Shown here piece after piece: positions 44,984 to 55,326 of a stretch of 64,000 nucleotides of DNA. The DNA is from Saccharum officinarum. Taxonomy: Eukaryota; Streptophyta; Magnoliopsida; Poales; Poaceae. The position numbers were made by a program, and so were the translations under genes. Each line of letters opens with the position of its first letter. The first letter of the stretch is position 1. The notes below the pieces were generated by a model. It saw only the letters and a program-made list of their open reading frames with translations, did no database searches and was not told where the DNA came from. Where the stretch lies: the NCBI GenBank assembly GCA_020631735.1, contig CM036158.1, forward strand, positions 83,711,914 to 83,775,913. The letters run 5' to 3'.

Positions 44984-46557
44984 TGAAAGGATCTAATAGG
45001 CCTAGAGGGGGGTGAATAGGCGAATCTAAACAACCTGAAACTCAAAAACTCAACGCGAAAGTTAAATACCTACCGGTACTACCGGTTGGTTTGGACCGAT
45101 ACTACCGGTGAGAGATCACCGGTACTACCGACGCAAACCACCGGTACTACTGGTATCCTACTGAAACTACGAAATCAGAGATTTGCGAGTTGTGATTTCA
45201 TATCTGAGTTTTACCCCACTACCGAAGATGATGTTGATGAAGTTAATGAACTCCCTTTTGCTTGTTCCTTCACCAAATCGTAGATCGTGCACCCACAACC
45301 TATGAGAGAGATAAGGATAGAGGAAGAACACGAAGAACAAGTAATATCTCAAGTAACACAATCAACAACAACAAGCACGCGGGACACAATTTATCCCGAG
45401 GTTCGGCAACCCCACAAAGGAGTTCCTACGTCCTCGTTGTTGAGGTGACCACTAAGGTCGGAGTCTCTTCCACCTCCTTGCCTCCCTCAAGCAACCACAA
45501 AGGTTAGCCCGAGATTTCCACTAAGAATACAAGGGTGATACAAACACTTCGGGGTACCCTCACAAGTAGAACAACATGGGCAACCACGAAGAACGCCTAG
45601 CCGACTAGGGTTCCAAGAACCCAAGAGTAACAAACACAAACCAAGCCAACTAGGAGGGGAACCAAGTGCTCAAGATGCTAATCGAAGCTTTCCACTCTCA
45701 AATCTCTTCTCTACTCAAATCTTGTAAGGGATTGAATTTGAGAACAAAGAGGAAGAGAGAGAGGGTGAGTCAATACTTGGGAGCTATTTGTCTGAAGGTA
45801 GGTAGGAGTAGATGGTGTGTGTAACGGTTAGAAATGAAGGGAAGAGCTATTTATACACTATCTTCAAAGCGGTACCGGTACTACCGATGAGTATCCCCCG
45901 ATACTACCGGTCCCAAGGGTTTCAACCGTTACAGTCAACCTACTAGAGATTTTATGAGAAAATAGTCTACCGGTACTACCGGGCTTTCACCGGTACTACC
46001 GGTCGACCACCGGTACTACCGCTAGACAGTTTTCAGCGAAGACAAGTTTTGCGGGAATTTGACCTACCGGTACTACCAGACTTTCACCGATACTACTGGT
46101 AGACCACCGATACTACCGCTAGAACAAAAACTCGCAGAGCTAAAGCACTGCCACCGGCGAGATTTATGCCTACCGGTACTACCGGAGGTATACCGGTACT
46201 ACCGACGCTCCTAGACATAAAACACCTCTCTAAGTGTCCATGAGTGCAAAGGTGTCTCTCAAACGCATAATCAAAAACATATTGAGCACTAATTCCCTAT
46301 CTAGATAGCCTAATTTGTATCCCTCTTGATAGTGTGACGTTTCCTATAACTCAAGCCAAAATATAAAATTTAATTGATCCACTTGAGACGGAACGCTTTC
46401 CAATCAATGGAATTGAGGGTGCTATCATCACCAAATGTGACCATTCAAATTCTTTCATCGGACTAACACCTGCGTATTCACTTAGATAAACATGTTAGTC
46501 CCTAATTTGATTGTCATTAATTATCCAAAACCCACATCGAGGGTGAATGCACTTACA
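44984..46557 (-). mobile_element. 5' LTR of the minus-strand Sirevirus (1574 bp)
   Basis: Transcript-sense start TGTAAGTGCATTC at 46557, end at 44984. TATAAATA at 45855-45848 on the minus strand, with a palindrome cluster upstream (45878-46206) and a smaller one near the U5 end (45070-45155). It differs from the other LTR by scattered substitutions and small indels. Confidence 0.92.
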
Positions 46558-46640
46558 CTCAGATTTTTCCCACATGGTTTTTCGAGGAATTCAAGCTTAC
46601 AGCAGCTGCATTGATCCCAAGGAAGATCCAATCAAGGGAG

Positions 46641-46760
46641 TGTTATGAAATGATGTCTCCTCCAGGAGACGTCTCTTCAACGCTCTCATCAATGGAGGAA
46701 TAGTATTAGCAATTAGTGTTAGTAGTTCGCACTACGAAGGGGCATGTCCCTTCATAGTAG
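46641..46760 (+). mobile_element. 3' LTR of the copia element, left part
   Basis: It starts TGTTATGAAATGATGTCTCC directly after a purine-rich stretch (AATCAAGGGAG) and aligns with 12441-12560. It is interrupted at 46760 by a solo LTR; AGTAG at 46756-46760 is the duplication. Confidence 0.85.
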
Positions 46761-47829
46761 TGTCGGGTACCAATGATCACGATATCTGAAGATAACGCTA
46801 AAAACTAGCCTTTCGATAAATCAGGAACGTGATCACAGACCCAGCCGACCCTTTGGTGTGGGACCCCGTCCCATCCGACCACAAGGGAGGTCTCGCCTCG
46901 CCCGAGACCCCCCTGGCGTGGTGGGACCAGCCCCGTTCGACCCTAGAGGGGGATAGAATAATCCAACAAACGTAGAAGATAAAAGCCACGGCTCGTCCGA
47001 TCCCCGGAGGAGAATCTTCGCTTCGCCCGACTCCTGGGGAAAGGTTTCGCCTCGCCCGACTACTAGGACTCGGTCTCGGGCGTGGCGGGAGGGGCCCGCG
47101 TTGATCCCAACCACCGCGGATGGGAGGCGCACGACCAAGGATGGGCCAAAAACAGTGACGGGCGGGCAGTCTCCAGGAAGTCAGATCACCCACGACACTG
47201 AATGACGCAACACAGGGCATCACTATGCCGCCAACTCCTGTACGACACCTGTCAGAGTCAACTATTGACCTTGACTATTGACCACTCCATTTGCCAGACG
47301 AAGTGGGACACTATGGTTGGCGCACGCCGTCCGCGCGTGGCGCCAGTAGTAGACAGGGCAACGCATGGCGCCCGTCCCCGCCACCACGATCAACAGGGTC
47401 AGCGGGACCCACACCAAGGAAGGGAAGGAAGATGACAACCCCGGAGTTCCTGTTTCTTTTCCTCCTTAGCCTCCTTTCTTCTCTTTCTTCTTTTCCTCTT
47501 TCTCTACCTTACTCTCTCGGCTGTAACCTGCCCTTCCCCTTAAGTTATAAAAGGGGAAGCAGGGTCTCAAGGACATTACGACCCTACGACTCCACAAGAA
47601 CACGACGACATATTCACCCTCAACCCACAGAGACTTGGGAGCTCATCCCTCTCGTGACCGTTTGTAACCCTATTGCAAACTCAAGTGCAAGTAACACGAA
47701 TAGCTCGCCACTGGACGTAGGGACATTCTATCCGAACCAGTATACATCCTTGTGTCCTCTTTGCACACCATCCGGACCTAAACGCGCAATCCACAAAATT
47801 CATTAGGCGGTGGTTTCGAAACACCGACA
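46761..47829 (+). mobile_element. Solo LTR of a Ty3/gypsy element (1069 bp)
   Basis: TGTCGGGTACCAATG ... AAACACCGACA, with TG/CA ends and an exact 5-bp duplication AGTAG (46756-46760, 47830-47834). Repeated CTCGCCTCGCCCGAC-like words and TGTCGGGTACC starts are typical of common grass gypsy LTRs. TATAAAAGG at about 47547 gives its promoter and orientation. No internal region is present, so it is the product of LTR-LTR recombination. The ORF at 47291-47806 lies within it and is not a gene. Confidence 0.85.
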
Positions 47830-47834
47830 AGTAG

Positions 47835-47972
47835 ACTGTTCTAGTGAACAGTTGCCTATTCCTGAACTGTCGTGTCTGTATGACGTGACTCTTCACTTGT
47901 ATATAATCCAAAGAGATCAATGAAACAGACAGTTGTTCCCAAATCTTTGTTGATTTACAATCACATTTAATA
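47835..47972 (+). mobile_element. 3' LTR of the copia element, right part
   Basis: ACTGTTCTAGTGAACAGTTG to CACATTTAATA aligns with 12561-12697. Directly after it comes CTATC (47973-47977), also present just before the 5' LTR. Confidence 0.85.
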
Positions 47973-48381
47973 CTATCCTCGCCGGCCAGATTTGAAGGTA
48001 CTTTTTTCTGTAATTTCATTTTTTATTGTAGTAATAATATTGCATTTATGTAGTTTGTGAAAAAGTTATGTATATTTCAAATATGTAGCAAATTTAGGTT
48101 AGTTTTTTTTTGAAAAGCTCGGGTAAATAATTGTAGTCATAATCAACTGTTGTAGTGTAGTTTATGAGCACTCTCGTTTGTATGTTCCACATTTTTGTGG
48201 TGTTTTGTTTTTGTTTGGATAGTATCATTTATTAGTGTACTTTTATGTATTATAACCATTTCATTCAGTGATGTATTGCCTTGTAATTCAAACATAAAAA
48301 TGCAATGAAGTGGCTAATACCGTATCAATCTAGGGGCATTACGGCATTGCTCTCTCTCTCTCTTTCTTTTTTGAGAAGGCA
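47973..48381 (+). other. Right part of the interrupted host exon, then intron-like DNA
   Basis: CTATCCTCGCCGGCCAGATT ending GAAG at 47997 is followed by GTACTTTTTTCTG, a possible donor. The next 300 bases are T-rich and intron-like with no frame. A (CT)n run lies at 48350-48363. The acceptor is not identified. Confidence 0.35.
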
Positions 48382-48852
48382 TTGCGGCATTGCCTGCCCA
48401 AGCCCATCGAAACCTGGATCTGCTCCAGGCCCATCGAAACCTGGCTCTGCTCCAGGCAGTACGGCCAAAACCCGCACCCAACGGCACGAGTCGCAAAACC
48501 CCGAGACACTACCCCACTCGCACCGCCGCTTCGCCGATCCTCACCGCCGCACCCCGATCCGCACCACCGCTCCGCGATCGGCGAACCCCACGTCTACAGA
48601 TGCGCGGGAGAAGCATCTCACGCAGCGACCACCGGCGGCGCCGGACCGAACGGCGGCCGCAAGTGGGACTGCTGGATCTGCCACCAGATCATCCCTGTTG
48701 CGACCTTGGAGGACGGGTTCGAGCACACCGAGGCCTGCCAGCGCGCGAAGGACGCGGCGGTGGCCAGGGCCTTGAAGCAAGCCCGCAATCTGAAGAACGC
48801 CGCTGCCAAGGCTAAGGGGCTCGCCAAGGAGCACAAGGCACGAGGCGATTGA
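48382..48852 (+). CDS. Small hypothetical protein with a CWIC...H...C cluster
   Basis: A 156-codon plus frame ends with TGA at 48850-48852. The first half is Pro/Ser/Arg-rich low-complexity sequence, partly from a 27-bp tandem duplication, and may be leader rather than protein. The C-terminal half looks real: KWDCWICHQIIPV, then LEDGFEHTEACQRAKDAAVA, then a basic helical tail (KQARNLKNAAAKAKGLAKE). The C-x2-C ... H-x4-C arrangement could bind zinc (CCHC-like), but I recognise no family. No AUG nearer to the CWIC motif is in frame; an upstream exon joining after about 48600 is possible. Base composition is GC-rich, as in grass genes, unlike the surrounding AT-rich DNA. Confidence 0.45.
   Translation: MRHCLPKPIETWICSRPIETWLCSRQYGQNPHPTARVAKPRDTTPLAPPLRRSSPPHPDPHHRSAIGEPHVYRCAGEASHAATTGGAGPNGGRKWDCWICHQIIPVATLEDGFEHTEACQRAKDAAVARALKQARNLKNAAAKAKGLAKEHKARGD
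48403..48456. repeat. 27-bp tandem duplication
   Basis: Two adjacent units CCCATCGAAACCTGG plus MTCTGCTCCAGG with one difference, inside the 5' part of the small ORF; each codes nine residues. Confidence 0.9.
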
Positions 48853-48883
48853 CCACCCCCTCCCCACCAATCAGCAAGGTATT

Positions 48884-48989
48884 GATGCAACCCTCCCAGA
48901 AAGCTACTTGCTATTCAATAGGACTGCATGCGGGCCGATGCAACCCTCCCAGAAAGCTACTTGCTATTCAATAGGATTGTATGCAGGCT
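48884..48989. repeat. 53-bp tandem duplication
   Basis: Two adjacent units beginning GATGCAACCCTCCCAGAAAG, with a few differences near their ends, just downstream of the small ORF's stop. Confidence 0.9.
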
Positions 48990-50061
48990 GAGCTGCGGCT
49001 GCCCGCGCCCCGCGGTGCGACCGGAAGAGCCGCTTGGCTGCTTGCGGGGCCTATGCGCCCGCGGGCGTCACTAGCAATTTTGAATTATTCTATAAACACT
49101 GAATGAAATGGTCAGTACCTTGCCGCAAGGTGGCGTAGATGGAGACCAAGCAGATGGCAGCAGCGACGTATGAAAACCGTTGAGGAACTAATTGACTAAC
49201 TGAGCACATTCTGTTGCACAGCCAAGATATAAAAGCAGTCATTGCGGATCATGTAAATAAAGTACACATATCACAACTTAAACTACTTAGGGCCCCTTTG
49301 GATTGGAGGAATTTTTCTAATTCCCTGCATTTTTCATATGAAAATGAACTGATTCTTGTAAGATTCCTGTGAAATTCATTCCTACGTTTGGGGCACAAGC
49401 GTATACTTATCCTGAAAGCGTCAATGACAATAGTCATGTGGTCATTGCAGTTTTTGTTTATGACTGGAATTTGTAACTACCAAACAGTTTAATCACCAAT
49501 TACCCCAATCAAAGAAATCCTGCATGTAAAGAATCATTAATCAGTGGGTTAATATCTTGCCCAACCAGGATAGCTATACATAAGCAAATAGTAGGTAGTA
49601 TAGAGAGATTTTTTTTATCTAAAATAGATAGTAAGGTCATGGCAAGCATGCATGTTATTAGTTCGTGCGGTAAATAATGATCAGTTTTGACATAGTGTTA
49701 AAGTGACAAGACAAGATATTTCGTTTCGTTAAAAATAGTGCATGTCAAATTAAACTGGGATAGTGATACCACCACGCACATACTATAAAGCATAATTTGG
49801 CTCACACAAAGGGCTCATGTACTTCCATTATTGGACGTTGTAAAGGATAGCATGTCCAACACAACTTCCTATTTTAAGCTTAATGTACAGCATGCTTCTT
49901 GCCTTGCATTTGGACATTTCAAATTGTTCTGGAACCTTTGAAAGTTTAGGGTTAAAGACACACATGAGCCATGAAGTCTGAGATAAATTGTATCTTTTGC
50001 TCTTATACTCAATGATCTGTCAATTGCCTCCAATTCTCTGCCAAGGATGGAGAAAACTGAC
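48990..50061. other. Mostly non-coding stretch; possible minus exon and MITE fragment
   Basis: A possible minus-strand exon at 49187-49119 lies between TTAG and AAG/GTACTG and reads FLNGFHTSLLPSAW-like or, in another frame, FSYVAAAICLVSIYATL; neither is recognised. GGGCCCCTTTGGATTGGAGG at 49290-49309 is the start of a common grass MITE type, continuing to about 49400 with no clear second end. The rest (49430-50060) is AT-rich with no frame. Confidence 0.3.
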
Positions 50062-50180
50062 CTTGCATGGTATCCACAGCACTGCAAGGGCGATCCCATA
50101 TTCCCATTGGCTCACTCCAGTGCTTTGATGACAGAAATAAGAAGCGCCAGCTTCTGGGTCCTCTGCCTCCAGCCTTCAAC
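50062..50180 (-). pseudogene. WW-domain-like exon, possibly frameshifted
   Basis: On the minus strand this 119-base block is bounded by TTGGTTTCAG (acceptor) and CAAG/GTCAGT (donor). One frame reads LEAEDPEAGASYF, then CHQSTGVSQWEYG: the G-x-x-YF ... TG-x-SQW pattern is the second half of a WW domain, a proline-ligand binding module, and resembles plant PQBP1-like proteins. The first WW tryptophan appears in a different frame (VEGW), and the WW frame has a stop next to the acceptor, so either a small deletion shifted the frame or another acceptor is used. A further splice-bounded minus block at 50733-50693 may be upstream. I could not complete a gene model. Confidence 0.35.
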
Positions 50181-51961
50181 CTGAAACCAAACATGTCAGC
50201 CTTAATATTGGATAGTGGATAACCAATCTTCAGTCTCTGTTATGTTTCCAACAGTGTTGACAAAATTTATATAACAATTATTAAGTGGAAGTATTTTAGG
50301 CGAGAAATGCACTAATCCCTACTACATGAAGAATCTGTATCGTCAGTACAACGATAATTAAGTGGAAATGTGCAGTAAAATCAAAGATACTCCTTTGTCT
50401 GCACATCGTTGTGATCGTTCTCTAAATTACTTGGTAAATCATTTGTACAGTAATGTACTTTGTCTGCAGATCAGTGTGTGCTTACGGATTTTTTTCCAAC
50501 TCAAGTTTAACAAGGTCAAATACATTCTCTGAAAACATCTTTTAGTTCTGCAACTGATCTCAGAAAGGGAAAAATAAAACAAATCAAAAAATGTTGCCAT
50601 ATCTTAGTGATGGTTACTTCTTCCATTTAGCAATGGTGGTAATCTCATAAAGTAGAACCAAAGATTGCATATCATTTGAGTCACCTATAGTTCCCATCCA
50701 CAACTAACAACACTTCAAGGCGCAGCTGTGAGGGTACTAACACCAACAAATCAATAGAAATGGAAGGTTCTCTCTGTAGGATGCCCTGATTGTAGTATCA
50801 AATTTTGGTACACCATATAATGTACTTTACAAATTAATTTTCTTTCTCTGTATGCATACATACAAGTTAACAGCATAGAGACTAAATTTTCTTTCTCATA
50901 TATTTGTAACCATGCTCCAGCTTAGAAATGGTTCAGAATATGTCTACTAGGTATAAAACTGTCTGAACTGTAACAGTTGTACTAGATTCACACTCTTTTT
51001 AACTGAATGTCAGAGCTCCTTGATTTTATACTTTCATGTAGTAATTGTTGTGAGGTTAATTTCACCATCTATGTTTGGATGGTTGATGCTTTCCTTTGGA
51101 TCCGAACAGAATAGGAAGAAGTGTCTAATGCAGATAAGTATAACTATAACACATCTGTTACCTGAACAAAAGTTTCAGGTTACACTTTTTTTAAGAAAAA
51201 AAGTCTAGGCTCTTATTTTTTTCTCAGGTAGTTACTACGCATATAAGTCTAGACTTTTGATGCCAAACAATGCACATCATACCCTGCAATCCACGTAGCC
51301 TAATATGATTGCTTTCCACTATAAATGTTGCAAAGGTCAGGGCTTCTGCAATAGCCCAATCAATTCCTTCGACTATAAATTAAATGGTTTTGCAGTTTAT
51401 TGTTAAAAGATTTTACAACTTATTGTAACCATGTTGCTGGAAATTGGAAAGGTGAAATGCAAGCTGTGACTATAATTTTTGCTCACATGCTCTAGCTGGT
51501 TTATGCAATGCCTTGTCGTATTAGCTAAAGTTCATGAAATAGTTTCTGTTACAGCATAGTTGTTATTCCAAGTATGCTTTAATTCTGGTTGTGGCTTCAA
51601 GCTTGTGTACGCAATGGGTTTCAGCAATCAGTTTGATGAGGACTGCCATATGCTATTATCTGAATCAAGAAATGCCTATTAATTTGCATTTGATGTGTTA
51701 CATTATTTCAGCTTAATTTGCTCAGACGTGAAAAGCAAAACTGTTTAGGTCTGGGGTGTGGATTGCTGCCTCAGCGCGAGTCTACTAAAATTATTCATCT
51801 CTTAGAGAATTGTGTTTGATTAAGTACTGATTTCAGCTTGGCCTGTTTTATCTTTTGATAAGGGGCTAACAAGTTAAATGGAGTTATCTTGTTGCTGTAT
51901 AATCTCAGGCATTGTTCTTGCTGCCCTACTTAAACTGAACCTTCATTTGACTGTTTTGCAG
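50181..51961. other. AT-rich intron-like or intergenic DNA
   Basis: No convincing coding sequence in either direction apart from short splice-bounded candidates. Many pyrimidine tracts ending in AG occur on both strands. The ORF 51020-51208 shows no recognisable domain. Confidence 0.4.
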
Positions 51962-52032
51962 GGTCATCTGAAGGCAATGCTATCAAAATGGTTATGGAGT
52001 ACAATGCACTACCCATCTATTTTGTAGACTGA
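51962..52032 (+). pseudogene. Possible last coding exon on the plus strand
   Basis: After a strong acceptor (TTTGACTGTTTTGCAG) the frame reads SSEGNAIKMVMEYNALPIYF, then VD and a stop at 52030-52032. The composition is protein-like and the block is short, as for a terminal exon. No matching upstream exon was found, so it may be a relic. Confidence 0.3.
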
Positions 52033-52255
52033 ATGAGGTTACATGATTGTTATTTCAGCAATATGCACCAGTGATTGGTTTTTTAACCTGGCTATGTTAG
52101 CGCACCTGAGTTGAATTCCCGTACCACCCATCTACGCTTTGTTGAGTTTATTTTGATAGTATCATTTAGCTATAGTACCCATGCATACAAGATTGTTGAA
52201 TGCCTGCACACTATGTTTGAGTCAATATTGGTTGACTTGAGTTTATTAAAAAGTA

Positions 52256-52407
52256 CTTCCTCCATTCCAAAATATAAGATGATTTGGCTTTTCTAGATAC
52301 ATAGCTTTTGTTATACACCTAGATATACAATACACAATATCTAGATACATAGTAAAAGTAATGCATCTAGAAAAGCCAAAACGTATTATAATTTAAAACG
52401 GAGGGAG
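52256..52407. mobile_element. Stowaway MITE (152 bp)
   Basis: The left end CTTCCTCCATTCCAAAATAT and right end AAAACGGAGGGAG form the classic Stowaway inverted repeats, flanked by TA at 52254-52255 and 52408-52409. The interior is palindromic (ATCTAGATACATAG words). Stowaway elements are moved by mariner-like transposases. Confidence 0.9.
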
Positions 52408-52409
52408 TA

Positions 52410-54448
52410 CCTAATAGCAAATATGAACCCCCGAATCTTGACTTTAGCATACTGCTAGGATTACGAGACAGTAGATACTGGCCAGAGAGTACCCATAAGA
52501 AACCAAACACTTTGTGAAAATTTGTGTTGCTCCCGTTGCAACGCACGAGCAAGCACCTAGAATCATATTACAACGTGGCACATTTCAGTACCTCAGCGTA
52601 TATTCGTGGTCAAATCATAAAAGGGTGGCTGCATGCATTATAGGATGGGACCAAGGTAGTACCACTGTCAATAAACTGTGATGAGAAAATTCCAGAATCC
52701 AATTCACAAGATATAAAAAAGATCGACATTATTCACTAAAAGATACAATGGGAAGGTGTCACAGGAAGGCAATAACGAACTGAATTATTCGTGTTTAATT
52801 CTTATTAGGCAGGCCCCTGGCATAAGAATGCCAAGTTGACATTCTCATCCTTTAGCCCATGAATTTCTTAGCAGCTTGTATAGAGAATTACAAATTAGCG
52901 CTCCAAAGATAATACAACGCATGCATAGGGAAAAAACAAAAAGAAAATAGAGAAATTTACCAATCAAAGGGTTATTATGCCTTAGCGAATGAGTGCACCT
53001 CCACCACCTGCAGCAAGCTCAGCTATTCACTCGAGCCATCTGTGAACAGAACACGAATACTCCGTTTTACTAATCGTTGATTCCATTATCTATAGATTAT
53101 CGATTTGATCAACACATGGATGAAATGTCAGGAGTGGTTTATTGATTTGATCAATGCATGCACGATCAGATTAGCCAACCTGCTTTAGTCCAAACCAATG
53201 AGAGGAATTAGAAGCCACCTCTACTCACAAATGATCAGATGGCTTATCGAGTATAATGGCATACTACCCATCACATCTGCTCAAAGGAAATCAGACATAT
53301 CTGCTCATTAAAAGAGACTTAATCATGGGGATAATGGTACACCTTATATAGTATGTTAAAACCAACAAAGCAAACAAAAATGAGTTGTGGCATACCTTTA
53401 TGAAGCATCACTTCAATGATCAAGGGACATGTTGTGGGCACCAGAGATGTCAAAAATAGTCCAGCCCCTCAACAACAGGCCATCAACCTGAGATGGGGTG
53501 GTAATGGATAGATCATCCACCTTACGGTTCGTTTGGGATCTCAGGGAGACATGCCATGGGAAGTGGAGGCTCCCGCAGGGATTTAGGTGGCTAAAACTTT
53601 CCCTGTCATTTTCCTCCCCTAAACTCTGTTCTGTTTGTTTTCCTCCCACTCCCGTCCTCCATCGATCCTTTGGTCCAGGCCACCAGGCCATTGATGCACT
53701 TTTCATCCAGTGCAGCCAAAAAGGCATGCAACAAATAGGCAGTGGCTATTTGTAGTTGAAAAAGGCTGAAAATCAGAAAAATCAATAAAAGTTCAGGAAA
53801 AATAGTGATCAATATCATCAGAATATGATCATGAAAAAAAGGAAAACCTAACATCTATTCGGGTTACTATATGGCATTACATACATGATGTTCTTTCCAT
53901 CCAGACACACATAAATAATCCTATAACCATGAAGCTATAATCAAAGGACACATGCATTATTTCTTGATTGTTCTTGCATCAATTGAAATAGATAGCCTAA
54001 AAATGTTTTGAATAGATAGCTTGATCCATGGACTATAGCTCCGGACATCTGCAGTTATGGTAGATCAAATAAAGAATAACTTAGTCTGCAGACAGATCAG
54101 CATTCAGATTCATAGGTTCAAATATTAGTGATTCATCGTGAAAGGTAGGATCATATAAAAACCCATTTGTGGCCAATAACAGTGATCATGTTGTCTTTCA
54201 AGCTATGCAATTCAGACACACATCCAAAGCTAATGTTTGACAGAGGAAATGGCTGCAACAAAATGACAACCTATACCATTACTACTTAGTACCCAACAAA
54301 TGCCTAGTTAATAGAGGAGGGGCAGTTTCTTCTTGAGGGGCTTATACCTAGATATAAATCTGTGCTCACTGCTCAGAAGATTTAGCTAATTAGTACCTAA
54401 CATTGCAGATATATAAATAGCATCGGCCATCCTGGCATAATCCATTAC
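52410..54448. other. Intergenic or intronic DNA, no confident gene
   Basis: AT-rich. A 315-base minus frame at 53727-53413 covers a GC-richer patch (53510-53700) but shows no domain. A short minus block near 53040-52990 lies between ACAG and CAG/GTGG. If the GC-rich block at 54449-55320 is a first exon on the minus strand, this would be its intron. Confidence 0.35.
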
Positions 54449-55320
54449 CTTGCAGAGAGAGGCTAAAGGATTGTGAAGTAGGTAAAGTTGGCAAACCCGA
54501 TCGCAGGCTCCTGTTGAACTCGCTCGGCGCAGCTAGCATTTAGCCGGAGCGCATCAAAAATCGCGCCTCCCAGTCAAGGAAGAACCGGAATGCACCGGCT
54601 GAACTCGCTCGGTGCGGCTATTGCCTTGCCGGAACGCGTCAAAACGCGCCTCTGTCGAGCTATGGAAGAGACGGGGGTGGCAGCGCGCCAGATCCACCGG
54701 CCGCCAAGCGCGGAGGAGGCTATTCGTGATTCACCTGGAGCAGCAAGGGGCTCCCGGGGGGTCGTCGCGCGTGCCTCGGCTGCCGTTGAGGCTGGCAGCC
54801 TCGCGGCAACATGGCCCCGCGCGGCCCCTGCGGTCGGGCCCCGCGCAGGCTCCTCGCTGGGGCCAGGCGACGGGATCCGCGGCAGGGGAGCCCGCCTACA
54901 GCCGGCAAGCCGCCGCCGGCAGCCCCGCGCGGCCTCTGCGCCGGCGGCCAGGCGGCAGGTGACTCCGCGCCGTGGCCACGCGCGGCCTCCGAGCCCCTGC
55001 GGCCGGCAGCCTCCGCGCCATGGCCCGCGCGGGCTCCTCTGCCGCCGCCACGCGAGAGGGCTACGCCAGCTCGTCTCCCTAGCCATGGAAGAGGCAAGGG
55101 GTGCGTGCCGGCGCGCCAGAACCAGCGGGGAACGAGCAGTGCAGGCGACGGCGACGGCAGAGGAGGCCGTGCGTGAGAGTGGAGATGAGGGGAACGGGAC
55201 TCGCCAGGCTGGGCAGATGGCGGCGGCGGCGAGGAGACCCTGCGTGAGCCGCGAGGGTTTGGAGATGTGGGGAACGGAAGGGTCGGATACTCGGAGGGCG
55301 ACGGTGGCAGAGTGAACGGT
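54449..55320 (-). other. GC-rich first-exon-like island
   Basis: Very GC-rich, CpG-dense DNA with long frames on both strands (minus 55344-54574, plus 54590-55315), so frame length is not evidence. On the minus strand it looks like a 5' exon: C-rich leader, then ATGGCTAGGGAGACGAGC near 55083, and CTCTCTGCAAG/GTAATGG, a good donor at 54449. Peptides in all frames are Arg/Ala/Pro-rich and unrecognised. A CpG-island promoter region of a host gene is plausible. Confidence 0.35.
54516..54660. repeat. Imperfect 85-bp tandem duplication
   Basis: GAACTCGCTCGGCGCAGCTA at 54516 recurs as GAACTCGCTCGGTGCGGCTA at 54601, and the following 40-50 bases (CCGGARCGCRTCAAAA, CGCGCCTC) also match. Confidence 0.75.
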
Positions 55321-55326
55321 GTCAGT

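Larger units (their letters stand above)
34740..46557 (-). mobile_element. Sirevirus-type Ty1/copia element with an accessory ORF, 11.8 kb
   Basis: LTRs at 44984-46557 (5' in transcript sense) and 34740-36296 flank, on the minus strand, a primer site, a long gag, pol and a third ORF. CTCAG at 34735-34739 and 46558-46562 is an exact 5-bp target duplication. Gag with a long coiled-coil tail, copia domain order, LTR palindromes and polypurine tract AAAAAGGGGGAGTT (36310-36297) identify a Sirevirus. LTRs start TGTAAGTGCATTCACCC and end GGATCCTTTCA-like. Gag, pol and the third ORF all have stops. Confidence 0.92.
12441..47972 (+). mobile_element. Old Ty1/copia element carrying four later insertions
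   Basis: The 5' LTR (12441-12697) and the 3' LTR (46641-47972, itself split) are clearly the same sequence. Between them, in plus orientation, lie a primer-site-like sequence, a long leader, gag with a CCHC knuckle, protease, integrase, RT and RNase H of Ty1/copia type. Insertions inside it, all with their own duplications: chromovirus 14048-27906, hairpin MITE 28686-29406, Sirevirus 34740-46557 and solo LTR 46761-47829. Candidate target duplication CTATC at 12436-12440 and 47973-47977; the first LTR then lacks the TG that begins the second, so the boundary may be off by two bases. All coding parts are broken. Confidence 0.8.

Noticed and set aside
47291..47806. 171-codon plus-strand ORF
   Set aside because: It lies entirely inside the solo LTR delimited by TG/CA ends and the AGTAG duplication.
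53413..53854. Minus and plus ORFs around 53.4-53.9 kb
   Set aside because: No domain, no consistent splice context and no conserved composition.
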